This document shows positions 1 through 9,526 of a DNA stretch of 64,000 nt, piece after piece. A program made the position numbers and the translations under genes. Position 1 is the first letter of the stretch; each line of letters starts with the position of its first letter. The stretch comes from QZLE01 sp033852075 (lineage in GTDB: Bacteria; Pseudomonadota; Gammaproteobacteria; QZLD01), in contig JAWSVC010000014.1 of the NCBI GenBank assembly GCA_033852075.1, forward strand, positions 9,396 through 73,395, written 5' to 3'. The notes below the pieces were generated by a model. The model saw nothing but the letters and a program-made list of their open reading frames with translations. It did not search any database and had not been told where the DNA came from.

Positions 1-3000
1 AGCCTGGTCAAAAACTTCAGGTGCATTTTCGCCCCAGATCCCTTCGGTATATACGTGTTTATTGTATTTTAAGAACAGTTCAACAAGTTCCTCGCGACTT
101 TCCCATTCTCCGGAACGCTCGGTCAGATAAAAAAACCAGTTGTGACTATCGATAATTTCTTCAGGTTTGGCGCCAAACATCCGTGCCTGCGAAAGCGCCA
201 GTGCTCGCTGTTTTGCTATACCTTCGGATTCAAGTTGTTTTCTTGTTGCTTCACTATGTTGGTAGACATAGTTATCCGGTTCTTTTTGCGATGCTGCCAG
301 ACGAATTGCGCGATCAAGCAGATGCATCATGGTTGGAAGTTCATCACGATAAACACTACGTGCCGACAAGAATACATCTATACGGGGACGCCCCAGTTCT
401 TCGGCTGGAATCAGTTCAACATCACGCACCCGGTTCTTAGCATCCCACACCGGACGCACTCCCATCAAGTACAGTATTTGCGATTCAATAATGCCAAAAT
501 CACTATAGGTGGCAAACGGAATCAGGCTGAACGCGATCTTCTGCGGATATTGGCCTTTGATTTCAAACTCGTCTGCCAGATGTTGATCTATTAACTTTTT
601 CGCCAGATCCCATGATGCCTTGGATGGCAACTCTTCGGGATTGAGAATATAAAGATTGCGTCCACTTGGCACAACCGCCGGGTTACGTTCCGGACTACCT
701 GATGGCCCCGGCAGAATAAACCTACCCTCAAGTGCCGCAAAAACATTATCAATTTCATAATGAGTTTGCTGCAATCCGCTGTTCATCTCAACTGCCACTT
801 CTAGTCCTTCAACAAAGGCTTCCGGCAATCCAGCAGCAGGAACTTCACCGTCACTTTGTTCCACCGCCTGAGCAAAAGTAAGGTTTTCCTGTAAAACCGA
901 TTTCAGAATCTCACGCCCTTTTTCTTTCAGGAAAAAGATATCCATCTCCTCTTCATCCTCATCATAGAGCTGCTTAAGACTGTTAAGAAAACGTTTTCCA
1001 AGACCGGAAACCAGATAAGGAACCAGTAATTCATCACTTGGAGGTTCTCCCAGAATATGCATTCCGGCCGGAACCTGTGCATTCATCAAGTCATGCAGGT
1101 GTAGTGAAAGCTGCTCAATCTGCTCTTCCGTCATTAAATCATCCGCCCCTAAAGACAGATTTAAATCTCGATCCATACCGGTTGCAATAGTCTGTTCGGT
1201 AACTGCCCTGGCAAAGCGTTTCTTTAAAAAACCAATACCCAGTTGCTGATAACGATGAATATCTATCTCAAGATTAACCAGTTCATCCGGCAAACCTGCA
1301 TCCATTAGCGGAGGAGGAATAAAGCCGATGTGCACAGCATGAGCACGCCGCTTGCTCGGCAATAATTCACTGGTATTGCTGGTCAGCCAGGGATTAATAT
1401 TGGGCAGATCGCCAAGAAAAATATCACTCCAATCAGAACGCGACATAACCGCCATTTTCCCTTCATAAAGCCACTCCGAACCATGAGTACCAAAATGAAC
1501 CAGAGCATCGGCATTAAAACCGTGTTGTAGCCAGAAATAGGAAGCAAGATAGTGATGCGTGGGAGGCAACAGACTTTCGCGAGTGTCCTGAACCTTCATC
1601 GAAGCGGTTAGAGTTTCACCTTTAAGCGGCTGAGTAAATAGGATGACATTGCCTAAATCCAGTTTCGGCAAAACCAGATAGCGCTTGCCTTTATCTTCCC
1701 ATACCATGATTTTTCCCGGTATCGCCCCCCACTGTTCAAGAACCTGATCCCGACGCCACTGCGGAATATATTCTTCAAACCATTGCTGGTATTGCTCCTC
1801 CGGAATAAGTACGGCATGACCGCTACGCGCTATCCGGTCGATCTGGGCTGGCTCCCACTCTCCCATCTGTCGACCATGATCCATCATTTGAGTAACCAAT
1901 TCCTCGGAACTGGATGGAGCATTATTAATCGTATATCCAGCTTTTTTCATTTCATCAAGAAACTTAATCATACTGCGTGGAGCATTCAGATTATGTGCAG
2001 GCCCGCTCATCAGACCGGATTTATCAGCTTCCCGGTCATAAATAACCAGTGCTATTTTTTTATTTTTATTAGATTTACGCCGCAGTTGTATCCAGCGTTT
2101 TGCGCGCCCGGCAATCCGGCGAATACGATCTGGGATTGGAATAATCTCTTCCCCGCTATCGTGACCGGTTTCGGTTCCACCAGCCGCCAGCGTTTCAGTG
2201 CCACCCTTCATCTCTGCCGATACAATTTGATGGAACTGCTGCGATTTCGACATGCCGGTCTGGTTGCTTTTGCGCCACTCATCTATTGACTCTTCGGTAA
2301 ACCACATTGCATGCAGACGTGGCACATCCAGTTTTTTCCAAAAATCCGGGCGCTCACGGGTATGTGAGTTCATAATCACCAGATCCGGTTTGAATGTTTC
2401 CAGTCGCTCTCGAAACTTTGGATCATCTGCAATAAAACTAACGGCCAGAATTTTCTGTTCGTGCAACTCATTAATGATTGCTTCTACCACACGAGGCTGA
2501 TGAAACAGGACATGATGCCGCCATGTTCCCAATGCCACTCGAGGTGCATCTTGCAGATTCCACCCAGCCTTTTCAGCTTGCTGTAAAAATTGATCGACGG
2601 TTTCAAAATCACCATATTGAGGGTGCCAGATCCTAACAACCTGTTCAGTAGGCGGAGGATTGATCTCACCCGGACGATTAAACCAGGTAATCAGCGCATA
2701 GCGTACCATCTCTTTCATTGCTTCTCGTGACAAACCGTAATAGGACGCCATCTGTGGATCGCGCAGCATGTTCTCTGCGCCAATCCATTCCGCCCAGTTA
2801 TTACATATCGGGCCAGGACCAACACAAACCACTTTCAGCTGTGAACGTTTTTTCTTGGCGGTAACTACAGCCTGACGATATTGGTCTTTTAATTGACCTG
2901 AAGCAAATGAGGTTATTATCAGATCAAATTTAGCCAAATCGGGCAACTTATCACGTCGAAACAGGTCAATCTTAAGTTTTGTAACTGTGACGTTCAGTTC

Positions 3001-3189
3001 ATCCTGATAATCAGCCATAGCATCAACCGCGCCACCTGCCATACCGATAACCCCAATGACAATTTTTTTCTCTGCCGGGGAGTTTTTTCTTTCTATCAAA
3101 GTATTATCAGCATCTGCTGCGTGCGCAATCTGAACCACATAGCTCAGCAAAAATATGGCTACTGGAATTAACCGAAAGATTATTTTCAT
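1..3189 (-). CDS. CobN-like chelatase with signal peptide (partial, C terminus beyond window)
   Basis: Large-subunit chelatase of the CobN/BchH family; about 1,063 codons are present and the C terminus lies left of base 1. ATG 3189 is preceded by AAGGGA. Residues 1-24 form a basic then hydrophobic stretch ending in AHA, a typical Sec signal peptide, so the protein is probably exported; biosynthetic CobN is cytoplasmic. Family signatures are visible: HFGTHGSEWLYEGK near residue 565, then GDLPNINPW and KRRAHAVHIG. The start lies 25 bp after the stop of a TonB-dependent receptor gene, so the two are probably co-transcribed. CobN homologues in heme-uptake operons (HmuS of Bacteroidetes) have been implicated in removing iron from heme; a role in metal removal or insertion on an imported tetrapyrrole is inferred here. 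Metal and substrate cannot be read from the sequence. Confidence 0.88.
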   Translation of the reverse strand, partial: MKIIFRLIPVAIFLLSYVVQIAHAADADNTLIERKNSPAEKKIVIGVIGMAGGAVDAMADYQDELNVTVTKLKIDLFRRDKLPDLAKFDLIITSFASGQLKDQYRQAVVTAKKKRSQLKVVCVGPGPICNNWAEWIGAENMLRDPQMASYYGLSREAMKEMVRYALITWFNRPGEINPPPTEQVVRIWHPQYGDFETVDQFLQQAEKAGWNLQDAPRVALGTWRHHVLFHQPRVVEAIINELHEQKILAVSFIADDPKFRERLETFKPDLVIMNSHTRERPDFWKKLDVPRLHAMWFTEESIDEWRKSNQTGMSKSQQFHQIVSAEMKGGTETLAAGGTETGHDSGEEIIPIPDRIRRIAGRAKRWIQLRRKSNKNKKIALVIYDREADKSGLMSGPAHNLNAPRSMIKFLDEMKKAGYTINNAPSSSEELVTQMMDHGRQMGEWEPAQIDRIARSGHAVLIPEEQYQQWFEEYIPQWRRDQVLEQWGAIPGKIMVWEDKGKRYLVLPKLDLGNVILFTQPLKGETLTASMKVQDTRESLLPPTHHYLASYFWLQHGFNADALVHFGTHGSEWLYEGKMAVMSRSDWSDIFLGDLPNINPWLTSNTSELLPSKRRAHAVHIGFIPPPLMDAGLPDELVNLEIDIHRYQQLGIGFLKKRFARAVTEQTIATGMDRDLNLSLGADDLMTEEQIEQLSLHLHDLMNAQVPAGMHILGEPPSDELLVPYLVSGLGKRFLNSLKQLYDEDEEEMDIFFLKEKGREILKSVLQENLTFAQAVEQSDGEVPAAGLPEAFVEGLEVAVEMNSGLQQTHYEIDNVFAALEGRFILPGPSGSPERNPAVVPSGRNLYILNPEELPSKASWDLAKKLIDQHLADEFEIKGQYPQKIAFSLIPFATYSDFGIIESQILYLMGVRPVWDAKNRVRDVELIPAEELGRPRIDVFLSARSVYRDELPTMMHLLDRAIRLAASQKEPDNYVYQHSEATRKQLESEGIAKQRALALSQARMFGAKPEEIIDSHNWFFYLTERSGEWESREELVELFLKYNKHVYTEGIWGENAPEVFDQA

Positions 3190-3214
3190 CAGATCCCTTT
3201 ATGTCACGATTAGA

Positions 3215-5242
3215 TTAAAGTTTGAAACTAATTGAACTATTAACCAATAACCCTGGCGCCTCTGCCGGAACCGGAGGTACACTGTAGATGTCATAGTTAT
3301 CATCAAGCAGGTTTTCAAAACTTAGTGTCCAGGATGATGATGAATTAATATCACCGGAAAATGCTAAATCCAGAGAAATATACTCATCCCTGACTCCTGC
3401 CTCATCGTTATCATAATCATCATAACGGTCACCTTCATAACGGGCATTCAAATCAATAACTATCCAATCAAACGCCTGAACATTGATTCCAATATTTGCC
3501 TTATGTTTTGGAACAAACGGTAAATAATTACCAACTATGCCGCTGTCGGTATCATCTTCAGTCACAGTTGAACGATTGTAAGTATAACTTGTACGCAGCT
3601 CCCAACCAGGAACAAATTCCCAGATTAATTCCGCATCAGTACCATACACCTTAACCCCGGTAATATTGTCAGCCTGACTTTCAAAGGCTGACAAAGTACG
3701 ATATCCAATAAAATCTTCACTACGCGTATAATATGTGGCTGCCCGCACCATTAGATCTTTTGTGAAAAAGTGATCTACACCAATTTCTGTAGACCATGCC
3801 TTTTCAGGTTCAAGATTTGGATTACCGTAAAGCAAAGATGGGCCGCGCGAGAATACGGTATAAAGTTGAAATAATGTCGGCGCAGCAAATGATCTACCAA
3901 TCGATGCACGCAAGGTAGTTTTTTCCCCCCAGCGATCAACCAGTGAAAGTTTTGGGTTTACTGCAGACCAGGAGCGATCTTCATACTCAATATCCACAGC
4001 CGGTCTTCCCATCCCCGGATTGGTATCGATACTTTTACCATCACTGCTCTGAGAGTAATCGATTCTAAAACCAGGTGTAAAAATCAGCTTATGGTTGGCA
4101 TAGGCATAGCTCATCTCATCCTGTGCAAACAATGAAACTAACAGCTGTTTACCTTCCGCAGTAGCATCACGATCTGCAACATAATCGTTATCCTTATTCA
4201 TGTAGGTGATACTGGAATCAAAGCCTACTGACAACAGATGATTCCTTCCTAACTCAGTATTAAGCTGGAAAAGTTGTCCATATTTTGTTGCATCATCATT
4301 TTCCGTATGATCATGAGTATCATATGTTGGTCTGGCGGAAAGAATAACCTCTCGCTGCAGCGAATTTATATACCCCAATAGAGATATATCCATGCTGTCA
4401 TTAAGCCATCTTTCATAGGAAGCGGTTAACAGCGTTGTGCGATTAATCTGGTCGGTAAGTAAAATACCACGGCTATAATCTTCATTTACGTAGTTAAAAC
4501 CAAGTGAGAATGAGGAATCATCATCGATATCTACAGTATATTTACCAAGCATACTGGCATCGGAACGTTCATTTGCAACGTAATAGGGTTGCTCTTCAAT
4601 AGCCTGAACATAGCCCCCGGTTTTGTATGCCTTTCCTCCAAGAACATAACCATGCTTTCCAGATTGCGCACCGCTATAAGCAGAAGTTGTAAAGGTATTT
4701 AAACTACCATAACCCAGTTTGAAAATACCGCCATTAATCTTATCAGGACTTTTGGTTATAATATTAATCACCCCTCCCATAGCGCCAGAACCATAAAGGG
4801 CTGACATTGGCCCACGCACAATCTCGATGCGATCCACCATCTCTTTTGGAATCATTGACCAGTTAACCGATCCTCCCTGACCATCATTAAATGGTATACC
4901 ATCAACCAATACCAAGGTTCTGCTTTGATCTTGAATGCCACGCAAGGTAATATCTCGCCCCGGCCCGCACTCGGCAATATGAGTTCTGGAATGGGAAACA
5001 CTGGAAATACGCTTTAAATAATCGTCAATAGTAACTTCTGCTGCCTGTTCCAAATCTTCACCAGACACCACAGTCACCATAGCCGGAGCTTCTACCCAGG
5101 CAGACTCCCTTCTGTTGGCAGTAACCACAACACCACCAATCTCGTCATATGAATCTGTTGCAAAACTAGCAGAGGGGATTGGAAGAAGAGTAATAGATGC
5201 CAGGAACAAGGCACACTTATGATTAAAAGAGAGGAAACACAT
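3215..5242 (-). CDS. TonB-dependent outer-membrane receptor (BtuB/heme-receptor-like)
   Basis: A 675-residue gated outer-membrane barrel for uptake of a scarce ligand driven by TonB. Residues 1-28 are a signal peptide (ending ASFA). GGVVVTA at 36-42 fits a TonB box. The plug domain follows, with VLVDGIPFND, RIEIVRGP, SALYGSGAMGGVINIITK. The barrel carries the FAAP and NPNLEPE motifs, seen in BtuB and heme receptors, and the chain ends in SSISFKL with the terminal hydrophobic pattern of a beta-barrel. RBS AGGA lies upstream of the ATG. The CobN-like gene immediately downstream suggests a porphyrin or corrin-type ligand (inference). The 87-bp gap upstream is too short for a full cobalamin riboswitch, and no clear Fur box was seen. 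It could be co-transcribed with the upstream lnt homologue. Confidence 0.93.
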   Translation of the reverse strand: MCFLSFNHKCALFLASITLLPIPSASFATDSYDEIGGVVVTANRRESAWVEAPAMVTVVSGEDLEQAAEVTIDDYLKRISSVSHSRTHIAECGPGRDITLRGIQDQSRTLVLVDGIPFNDGQGGSVNWSMIPKEMVDRIEIVRGPMSALYGSGAMGGVINIITKSPDKINGGIFKLGYGSLNTFTTSAYSGAQSGKHGYVLGGKAYKTGGYVQAIEEQPYYVANERSDASMLGKYTVDIDDDSSFSLGFNYVNEDYSRGILLTDQINRTTLLTASYERWLNDSMDISLLGYINSLQREVILSARPTYDTHDHTENDDATKYGQLFQLNTELGRNHLLSVGFDSSITYMNKDNDYVADRDATAEGKQLLVSLFAQDEMSYAYANHKLIFTPGFRIDYSQSSDGKSIDTNPGMGRPAVDIEYEDRSWSAVNPKLSLVDRWGEKTTLRASIGRSFAAPTLFQLYTVFSRGPSLLYGNPNLEPEKAWSTEIGVDHFFTKDLMVRAATYYTRSEDFIGYRTLSAFESQADNITGVKVYGTDAELIWEFVPGWELRTSYTYNRSTVTEDDTDSGIVGNYLPFVPKHKANIGINVQAFDWIVIDLNARYEGDRYDDYDNDEAGVRDEYISLDLAFSGDINSSSSWTLSFENLLDDNYDIYSVPPVPAEAPGLLVNSSISFKL

Positions 5243-5329
5243 ATTTTTTCCTTAATAAAAACAAAACAACGTGTAATACAAAACAAGAGCGGCATATTAA
5301 TGAAAAAACATGACACTATTATTAAGCGC

Positions 5330-6994
5330 TTACATATCGTTAGATTTGATCGGATAATCAACCCATATATGACTTATTCCAAAGGCCCTTACAATAAAAT
5401 AAATCAGTATTATCCCAACCGTTATAATTATCGGCCAATTTGGAAATCTAGCCCATAAAGTAGGGCGATATGACCGCAAATTGATTACCCCTTTAATGAT
5501 TGATTTGCTTTCGATATCTGATTTTTTTACTACCCGCGCATTATCGATAATGGCTGCAACTCCGTAACCGGTTGATCGAATTGCCGGCAAGCCATATTCG
5601 GCACTTCTAAGAATAAGCATATCGAGCTGTTGCTCGGATTCGGAGCTATTACCAAACCATGCATCGTTAGATATATTTACAATCAGACTGCTTTGTTGCG
5701 AGATAATATCGTGTGATAGTTTTGGCATACCAATTTCATAACAGATCATTGTAGCCAGTGAAATATCCCTACCTATATCCCGAAAGGTAATCGGCAGAGC
5801 ATTCTCACCTTTATGGTAAAACTGGCTCTGTTGATATCCACCCAATGAAAATAATGCATATTTACGCTCAGCAAATGGCAATAGAAAATTTTTATCATAA
5901 CGTCCTGCTGCTTCACCATCCGGTGAATATAAAAATGCGGAATTATATATCCTTCTGCTCTCCCCCTTTCCGATAAAAGCAGGGGAACCGGTAAGAAGCC
6001 ATGCCCCTGTCTTTTGGGTTATCTCCCTAATTACTTTTTTTGCTAATACAGAATTCTCTACGCCAGAAGTTATAGCGGTTTCCGGCCAAATGATAAGACG
6101 GGTATTCTCCGAATCACCATCATCAAATGCCAGCAATGACATCTGCCGATAAATAGCCAATGTCTGTTGGTTAAATTCACTATTCCAACGCTGCTTTTGA
6201 TTGATAACAGGATGAATCAATGCAATTTCAATTTCATTTCCGCTTGATCCCTTATTATTAGGCAAGCTCATTACCCCAATCACGAATGTAAGAATGATTA
6301 TAAAAAATGCCACAGTTGCCGCTTTAAAAAAGATAGGAATATTCTTAATGCCCCAAAAAAAGATCAGGCAACATAAAATAACTACAAAATGCAATCCAAC
6401 ACCACCGATGTATCCAGCAAGACCGTGCAAACCGGGAATATTTACAAGAGCAGCAGGGAAAAAACCCCAGCTATTTTCAGGGGAAATATTAATTCTTAAC
6501 CATTCTATGGTTGTAAATATTGATGCAGTTAATGCCGAAAAAAACACAGCTATTATGATGTTTTTCGTATTCACCAATAATGTAATTGGGTATTTGGCAA
6601 TCTTTACCACCAACCCCATCCAGATACCATGAGGAACTACTACCACCGATAAAAATAATAACCACGCAAGTAGCAAATAAAGCTGATAATGATTAGTCAG
6701 GGTTTCCAACAACCAAAAACTAATGGTTATTGCTTTTGTACAACCATAAATAAAACCGCAAATAAATGGATATTTAGATCTCTCTACCGCATAGAAAAAG
6801 ATTAAAAATGCCGGAATAACAATAATAAAACAATGGTATGGAGCAAAAACTAACCGCATAGCTATACCAGAAATCACACACAGCATCAGATAGTTCATTT
6901 CCCGGTGTCTTGTTTTTATATCAATTAATTTTTGTAACATATGATTAATAATGTAGATGTAACATGTCGGTAAATTTACATTCAGCAGACACAT
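5330..6994 (-). CDS. lnt: Apolipoprotein N-acyltransferase homologue
   Basis: Membrane enzyme that would N-acylate the lipid-modified Cys of lipoproteins. The N-terminal part has several hydrophobic segments; the C-terminal part is a nitrilase-fold domain with the expected triad: Glu in IWPETAI, Lys in YDKNFLLPFAE and Cys in MICYEI, plus SNDAWFG. Length is 554 residues from the first ATG, longer than the usual ~510. Internal starts at 6940 (536 aa) and 6898 (522 aa) fit the family better, and would also leave room for a promoter before the divergent small ORF at 7008. Canonical gammaproteobacterial lnt lies beside ybeX/corC; here it sits upstream of a TonB receptor and CobN-like gene, so it may be a second, dedicated copy (inference). 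Function call is good; start is uncertain. Confidence 0.85.
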   Translation of the reverse strand: MCLLNVNLPTCYIYIINHMLQKLIDIKTRHREMNYLMLCVISGIAMRLVFAPYHCFIIVIPAFLIFFYAVERSKYPFICGFIYGCTKAITISFWLLETLTNHYQLYLLLAWLLFLSVVVVPHGIWMGLVVKIAKYPITLLVNTKNIIIAVFFSALTASIFTTIEWLRINISPENSWGFFPAALVNIPGLHGLAGYIGGVGLHFVVILCCLIFFWGIKNIPIFFKAATVAFFIIILTFVIGVMSLPNNKGSSGNEIEIALIHPVINQKQRWNSEFNQQTLAIYRQMSLLAFDDGDSENTRLIIWPETAITSGVENSVLAKKVIREITQKTGAWLLTGSPAFIGKGESRRIYNSAFLYSPDGEAAGRYDKNFLLPFAERKYALFSLGGYQQSQFYHKGENALPITFRDIGRDISLATMICYEIGMPKLSHDIISQQSSLIVNISNDAWFGNSSESEQQLDMLILRSAEYGLPAIRSTGYGVAAIIDNARVVKKSDIESKSIIKGVINLRSYRPTLWARFPNWPIIITVGIILIYFIVRAFGISHIWVDYPIKSNDM

Positions 6995-7007
6995 TCAGAA
7001 AATAAAT

Positions 7008-7244
7008 ATGCCTAAAGGAAAGATCCTAAAATACAAGAGCGGTTATAATCCTAACTCCAGCTCGATTGGTACCAACCTTACGCCATTATTAATTGGCGGA
7101 GCCGTTATATCATTATGCATTCCAATTATTTCAATTTTTGTAGCACGCAGAATCAAAAGAAAGAATAAGGCATCTGTTGATATTGATTCTAGTAATAATG
7201 ATTCTGATAATATTGAAACTGAAGATTTAACCGAGAAAGAATAA
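7008..7244 (+). CDS. Small single-span membrane protein, unknown
   Basis: Not a family I recognise. The 78-residue product has a basic N terminus (KGKILKYKSGY), a polar stretch rich in Asn and Ser (YNPNSSSIGTN), one clear transmembrane helix at about 26-48, a basic stop-transfer cluster (RRIKRKNK) and an acidic Asp/Ser/Asn tail. This ordered composition argues that it is a real gene. It is convergent with the radical SAM/SPASM gene (25 bp between stops) and divergent from lnt. The Shine-Dalgarno is weak. Small ORFs next to SPASM enzymes are sometimes their peptide substrates, but precursors usually lack a central TM helix, so that link is only a hypothesis. Confidence 0.5.
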   Translation: MPKGKILKYKSGYNPNSSSIGTNLTPLLIGGAVISLCIPIISIFVARRIKRKNKASVDIDSSNNDSDNIETEDLTEKE

Positions 7245-7269
7245 TCAATAATCTTATTTGCAACAAAAA

Positions 7270-8454
7270 CTACAAATACCCACGAACTACAAACGGGCAT
7301 TCCGGATCAGGATCTGATAACGAACCACTAACAAAACGGCTTACGGCATGACATCCACCTTTGCAGATATTTAGATAATTGCATTTGCTACAGATCGTAT
7401 CATTACAATCATCCCAGTTTCTGAATGCAGAAAAGGTATCTGTTTTATTCCAGTTCTCAGCTAGTTGTTCGAGCGGCACATTTTCATTCTCAATAAAGCT
7501 ACAAGGAGAAGCCAAACCATTGGCATTAACTCCTATCAGCCAATTTCCTGCATCACATCCCATAATTGCGAAGTATTCCAGAATTTCACGAGGAGGATTA
7601 TGAAAACAAATAAATGGAGTAAATGAGCAATCAAGTTTAAGACTTACCCGATATTTTCTAGCCAGCTTTTTTAACCTGGGATAAAGGTCAATAACCTGCT
7701 CGGGTTCTAACTTCATTTGATCGTAGATATCTTTACCACGCCCTGATGGTTTAAAGCGTAAGAATTCTATATCAACTATCTTTCTCTTTTTGGCATAGGC
7801 AATTATTGCCTCTAACGATTCATAGTTTTTCCGAGAAATAACACAGTTGATACCAACCCTGATATCGTTTTGTTGCAGCAGTCCAATAGCTTGGTCGGCA
7901 AGCTGAAAATGCTCTTCCGGCCTGCTGGTTTCCAGTTTATTATCGACGCTATCCAGACTTACATTTACCTGTCCAAATACCCTACATTTTTCTGCCAACT
8001 CAGGAGTTATAAGATGGCCGTTTGTTGTTACGTTTGGAACAATATTGTATTGCCGAAAACATTCAGCAAGTTCAAAAAACCACGGAATGGAAAAGGACTC
8101 GCCGCCCCCCAGTGCAACATGAAATATCTTCATTTCGGCAAGTTTATTGGCAACCGAAATGGCTTTTTGCAGATCTTCTTCTTTATCGTTTAGTTTTTCA
8201 ATATCATTGCTGGAAGCCATGTAGCAACCGCTGCAACCTAGAGAGCAATAATCGGTAATGGCATAATGCGCCTCTATCGGCCCGGATAGTATTCCGTTAT
8301 CTGGTTGATTCCATATATCATCATCTTTGCGGCTTAATTCTTTAATATAATTTTTATCCACGAAGGTCAGTGCCGGAGGATTATTGGTGGCAATTATTCC
8401 GCCAAATGTTTCGTAACGAAGAAGAAAGTCGTCTTGCATTATATTGTTCACCAA
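7270..8454 (-). CDS. Radical SAM/SPASM domain protein
   Basis: Radical SAM enzyme of the peptide/protein-modifying SPASM type. CxxxCxxC, the [4Fe-4S]/SAM motif, is CSLGCSGC. The GGGES-type SAM-binding stretch is ALGGGESF. The C-terminal SPASM region has Cys in MGCDAGNW, SPCSF, CNDTICSKC, ICKGGC and PECPF, enough for auxiliary Fe-S clusters. The N terminus (RYETFGGIIAT) resembles the leader region of PqqE/mycofactocin-type SPASM proteins. The listed start is TTG 8454, but ATG 8439 (389 aa) has GGTGA at a better spacing and is more likely. It is the last gene of a leftward set with an exported protein (34 bp upstream) and a TPR membrane protein. The substrate is unknown; the small ORF at 7008 and the two upstream proteins are the local candidates. 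Confidence 0.88.
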   Translation of the reverse strand: MVNNIMQDDFLLRYETFGGIIATNNPPALTFVDKNYIKELSRKDDDIWNQPDNGILSGPIEAHYAITDYCSLGCSGCYMASSNDIEKLNDKEEDLQKAISVANKLAEMKIFHVALGGGESFSIPWFFELAECFRQYNIVPNVTTNGHLITPELAEKCRVFGQVNVSLDSVDNKLETSRPEEHFQLADQAIGLLQQNDIRVGINCVISRKNYESLEAIIAYAKKRKIVDIEFLRFKPSGRGKDIYDQMKLEPEQVIDLYPRLKKLARKYRVSLKLDCSFTPFICFHNPPREILEYFAIMGCDAGNWLIGVNANGLASPCSFIENENVPLEQLAENWNKTDTFSAFRNWDDCNDTICSKCNYLNICKGGCHAVSRFVSGSLSDPDPECPFVVRGYL

Positions 8455-8488
8455 CTATTCATAGGCGCATTGCCGTCCAAAATAAGTT

Positions 8489-9526
8489 TTACGGCAGATA
8501 TACCTGCCCCTGAGTCCCAATTTGAGATAACCGAAGATTAATATCCCAACGGACTTTAGCCCCTTTCATAAAGCCTGCCTGGTAAGTACCGCTGCCGCTT
8601 AATTTAGCAGAGGTAAGTACATTATCTTCAATTCTGGCAGTTACAGTGCCGTTTAGACTATGGAGCTTTATCTTCTGGTTTTTTTCATCAATATCTTCGC
8701 GTTTTGCGATATTCCAGGTAGCTGTATCTCCTGTTTCACTTACCAACTCAAGATCTATTACCGGCTCAATATCTCTGATTATCTCAACCCATTTTTTTCT
8801 AACCAGCGGCTCTCCGTGTGCTTTATCCAGCATCTCATTAACTAAAGCTAACTTGTCATTTTGGAATTGGTTTCCACTGGAATCGTAATATTCAGTTTCA
8901 CCATCTACAAAATAATAATCTCCGTTATAGATTGGCGCAGAAAAAACCTCTTGTTTACTGTTACTTTTACTTGTCTGATATAGCGCAAAATCGCCTTCAT
9001 CATCCTTTAATAATTTGAATTTGCTTTTTACGATATAGCTTTCCCCGTCGAAATTATCGCGTCGATTGGTAAAGCTTGGCACCTCAAGTTCCATCTCCCC
9101 CGTATAGGCAAAGGAAGGGAAAAATATCATAAGATTTTTCACCGGCATGGCAAATTGCCGCAATTTTGAAACTGTTTCAAGCCGTTGCGGATCTTTGAAA
9201 AGGGACTCCTCCGGATCATCGACTACCACGCTGGCAATCGTAATATTCTTTAACTTTGGATCGATTTTACTATCCTGGGAATACTGACTTTGCGCAATAG
9301 ATTTATTGCCTGCATCCTTGTCTACTGAATGAGTGGTTTCAGTAATCTGCGGTTTGGGTTGCGACTCACTAATTTGTTTATCAGCTCGCATTACAGAATG
9401 CGCAATAGAACCAGATTTATTTTCTACTTGATTTGCTTCAGCTCTACCCCAATCTTTTGCAATATATAAAAACAGTGCAATAAAACATACCAGCGCAGAA
9501 ACAACTGCAACTATCCTGTTCTTCAT
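8489..9526 (-). CDS. Membrane-anchored periplasmic protein, unknown
   Basis: No family recognised. The 345-residue protein has an N-terminal hydrophobic segment at about 6-23, read as an anchor or signal sequence without an obvious cleavage site or lipobox. A low-complexity Ser/Gln/Lys linker to about residue 85 follows, then a globular region of alternating hydrophobic residues that looks beta-rich. Its ATG overlaps the stop of the upstream TPR gene by four bases (ATGA), which implies translational coupling and a shared complex or pathway. The radical SAM gene follows 34 bp downstream. It could be the periplasmic partner of the TPR protein or a target of the radical SAM enzyme; neither is shown by sequence. 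Confidence 0.75.
   Translation of the reverse strand: MKNRIVAVVSALVCFIALFLYIAKDWGRAEANQVENKSGSIAHSVMRADKQISESQPKPQITETTHSVDKDAGNKSIAQSQYSQDSKIDPKLKNITIASVVVDDPEESLFKDPQRLETVSKLRQFAMPVKNLMIFFPSFAYTGEMELEVPSFTNRRDNFDGESYIVKSKFKLLKDDEGDFALYQTSKSNSKQEVFSAPIYNGDYYFVDGETEYYDSSGNQFQNDKLALVNEMLDKAHGEPLVRKKWVEIIRDIEPVIDLELVSETGDTATWNIAKREDIDEKNQKIKLHSLNGTVTARIEDNVLTSAKLSGSGTYQAGFMKGAKVRWDINLRLSQIGTQGQVYLP

Noticed and set aside
142..594. Plus-strand reading frames across 142-2500
   Set aside because: They are antisense to the CobN-like gene, which is open across the whole stretch and shows family motifs. No motif on the plus strand.
5243..5329. Possible cobalamin riboswitch before the TonB receptor
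   Set aside because: The gap is 87 bp and lacks a B12-box-like core; a full riboswitch needs about 200 bases.
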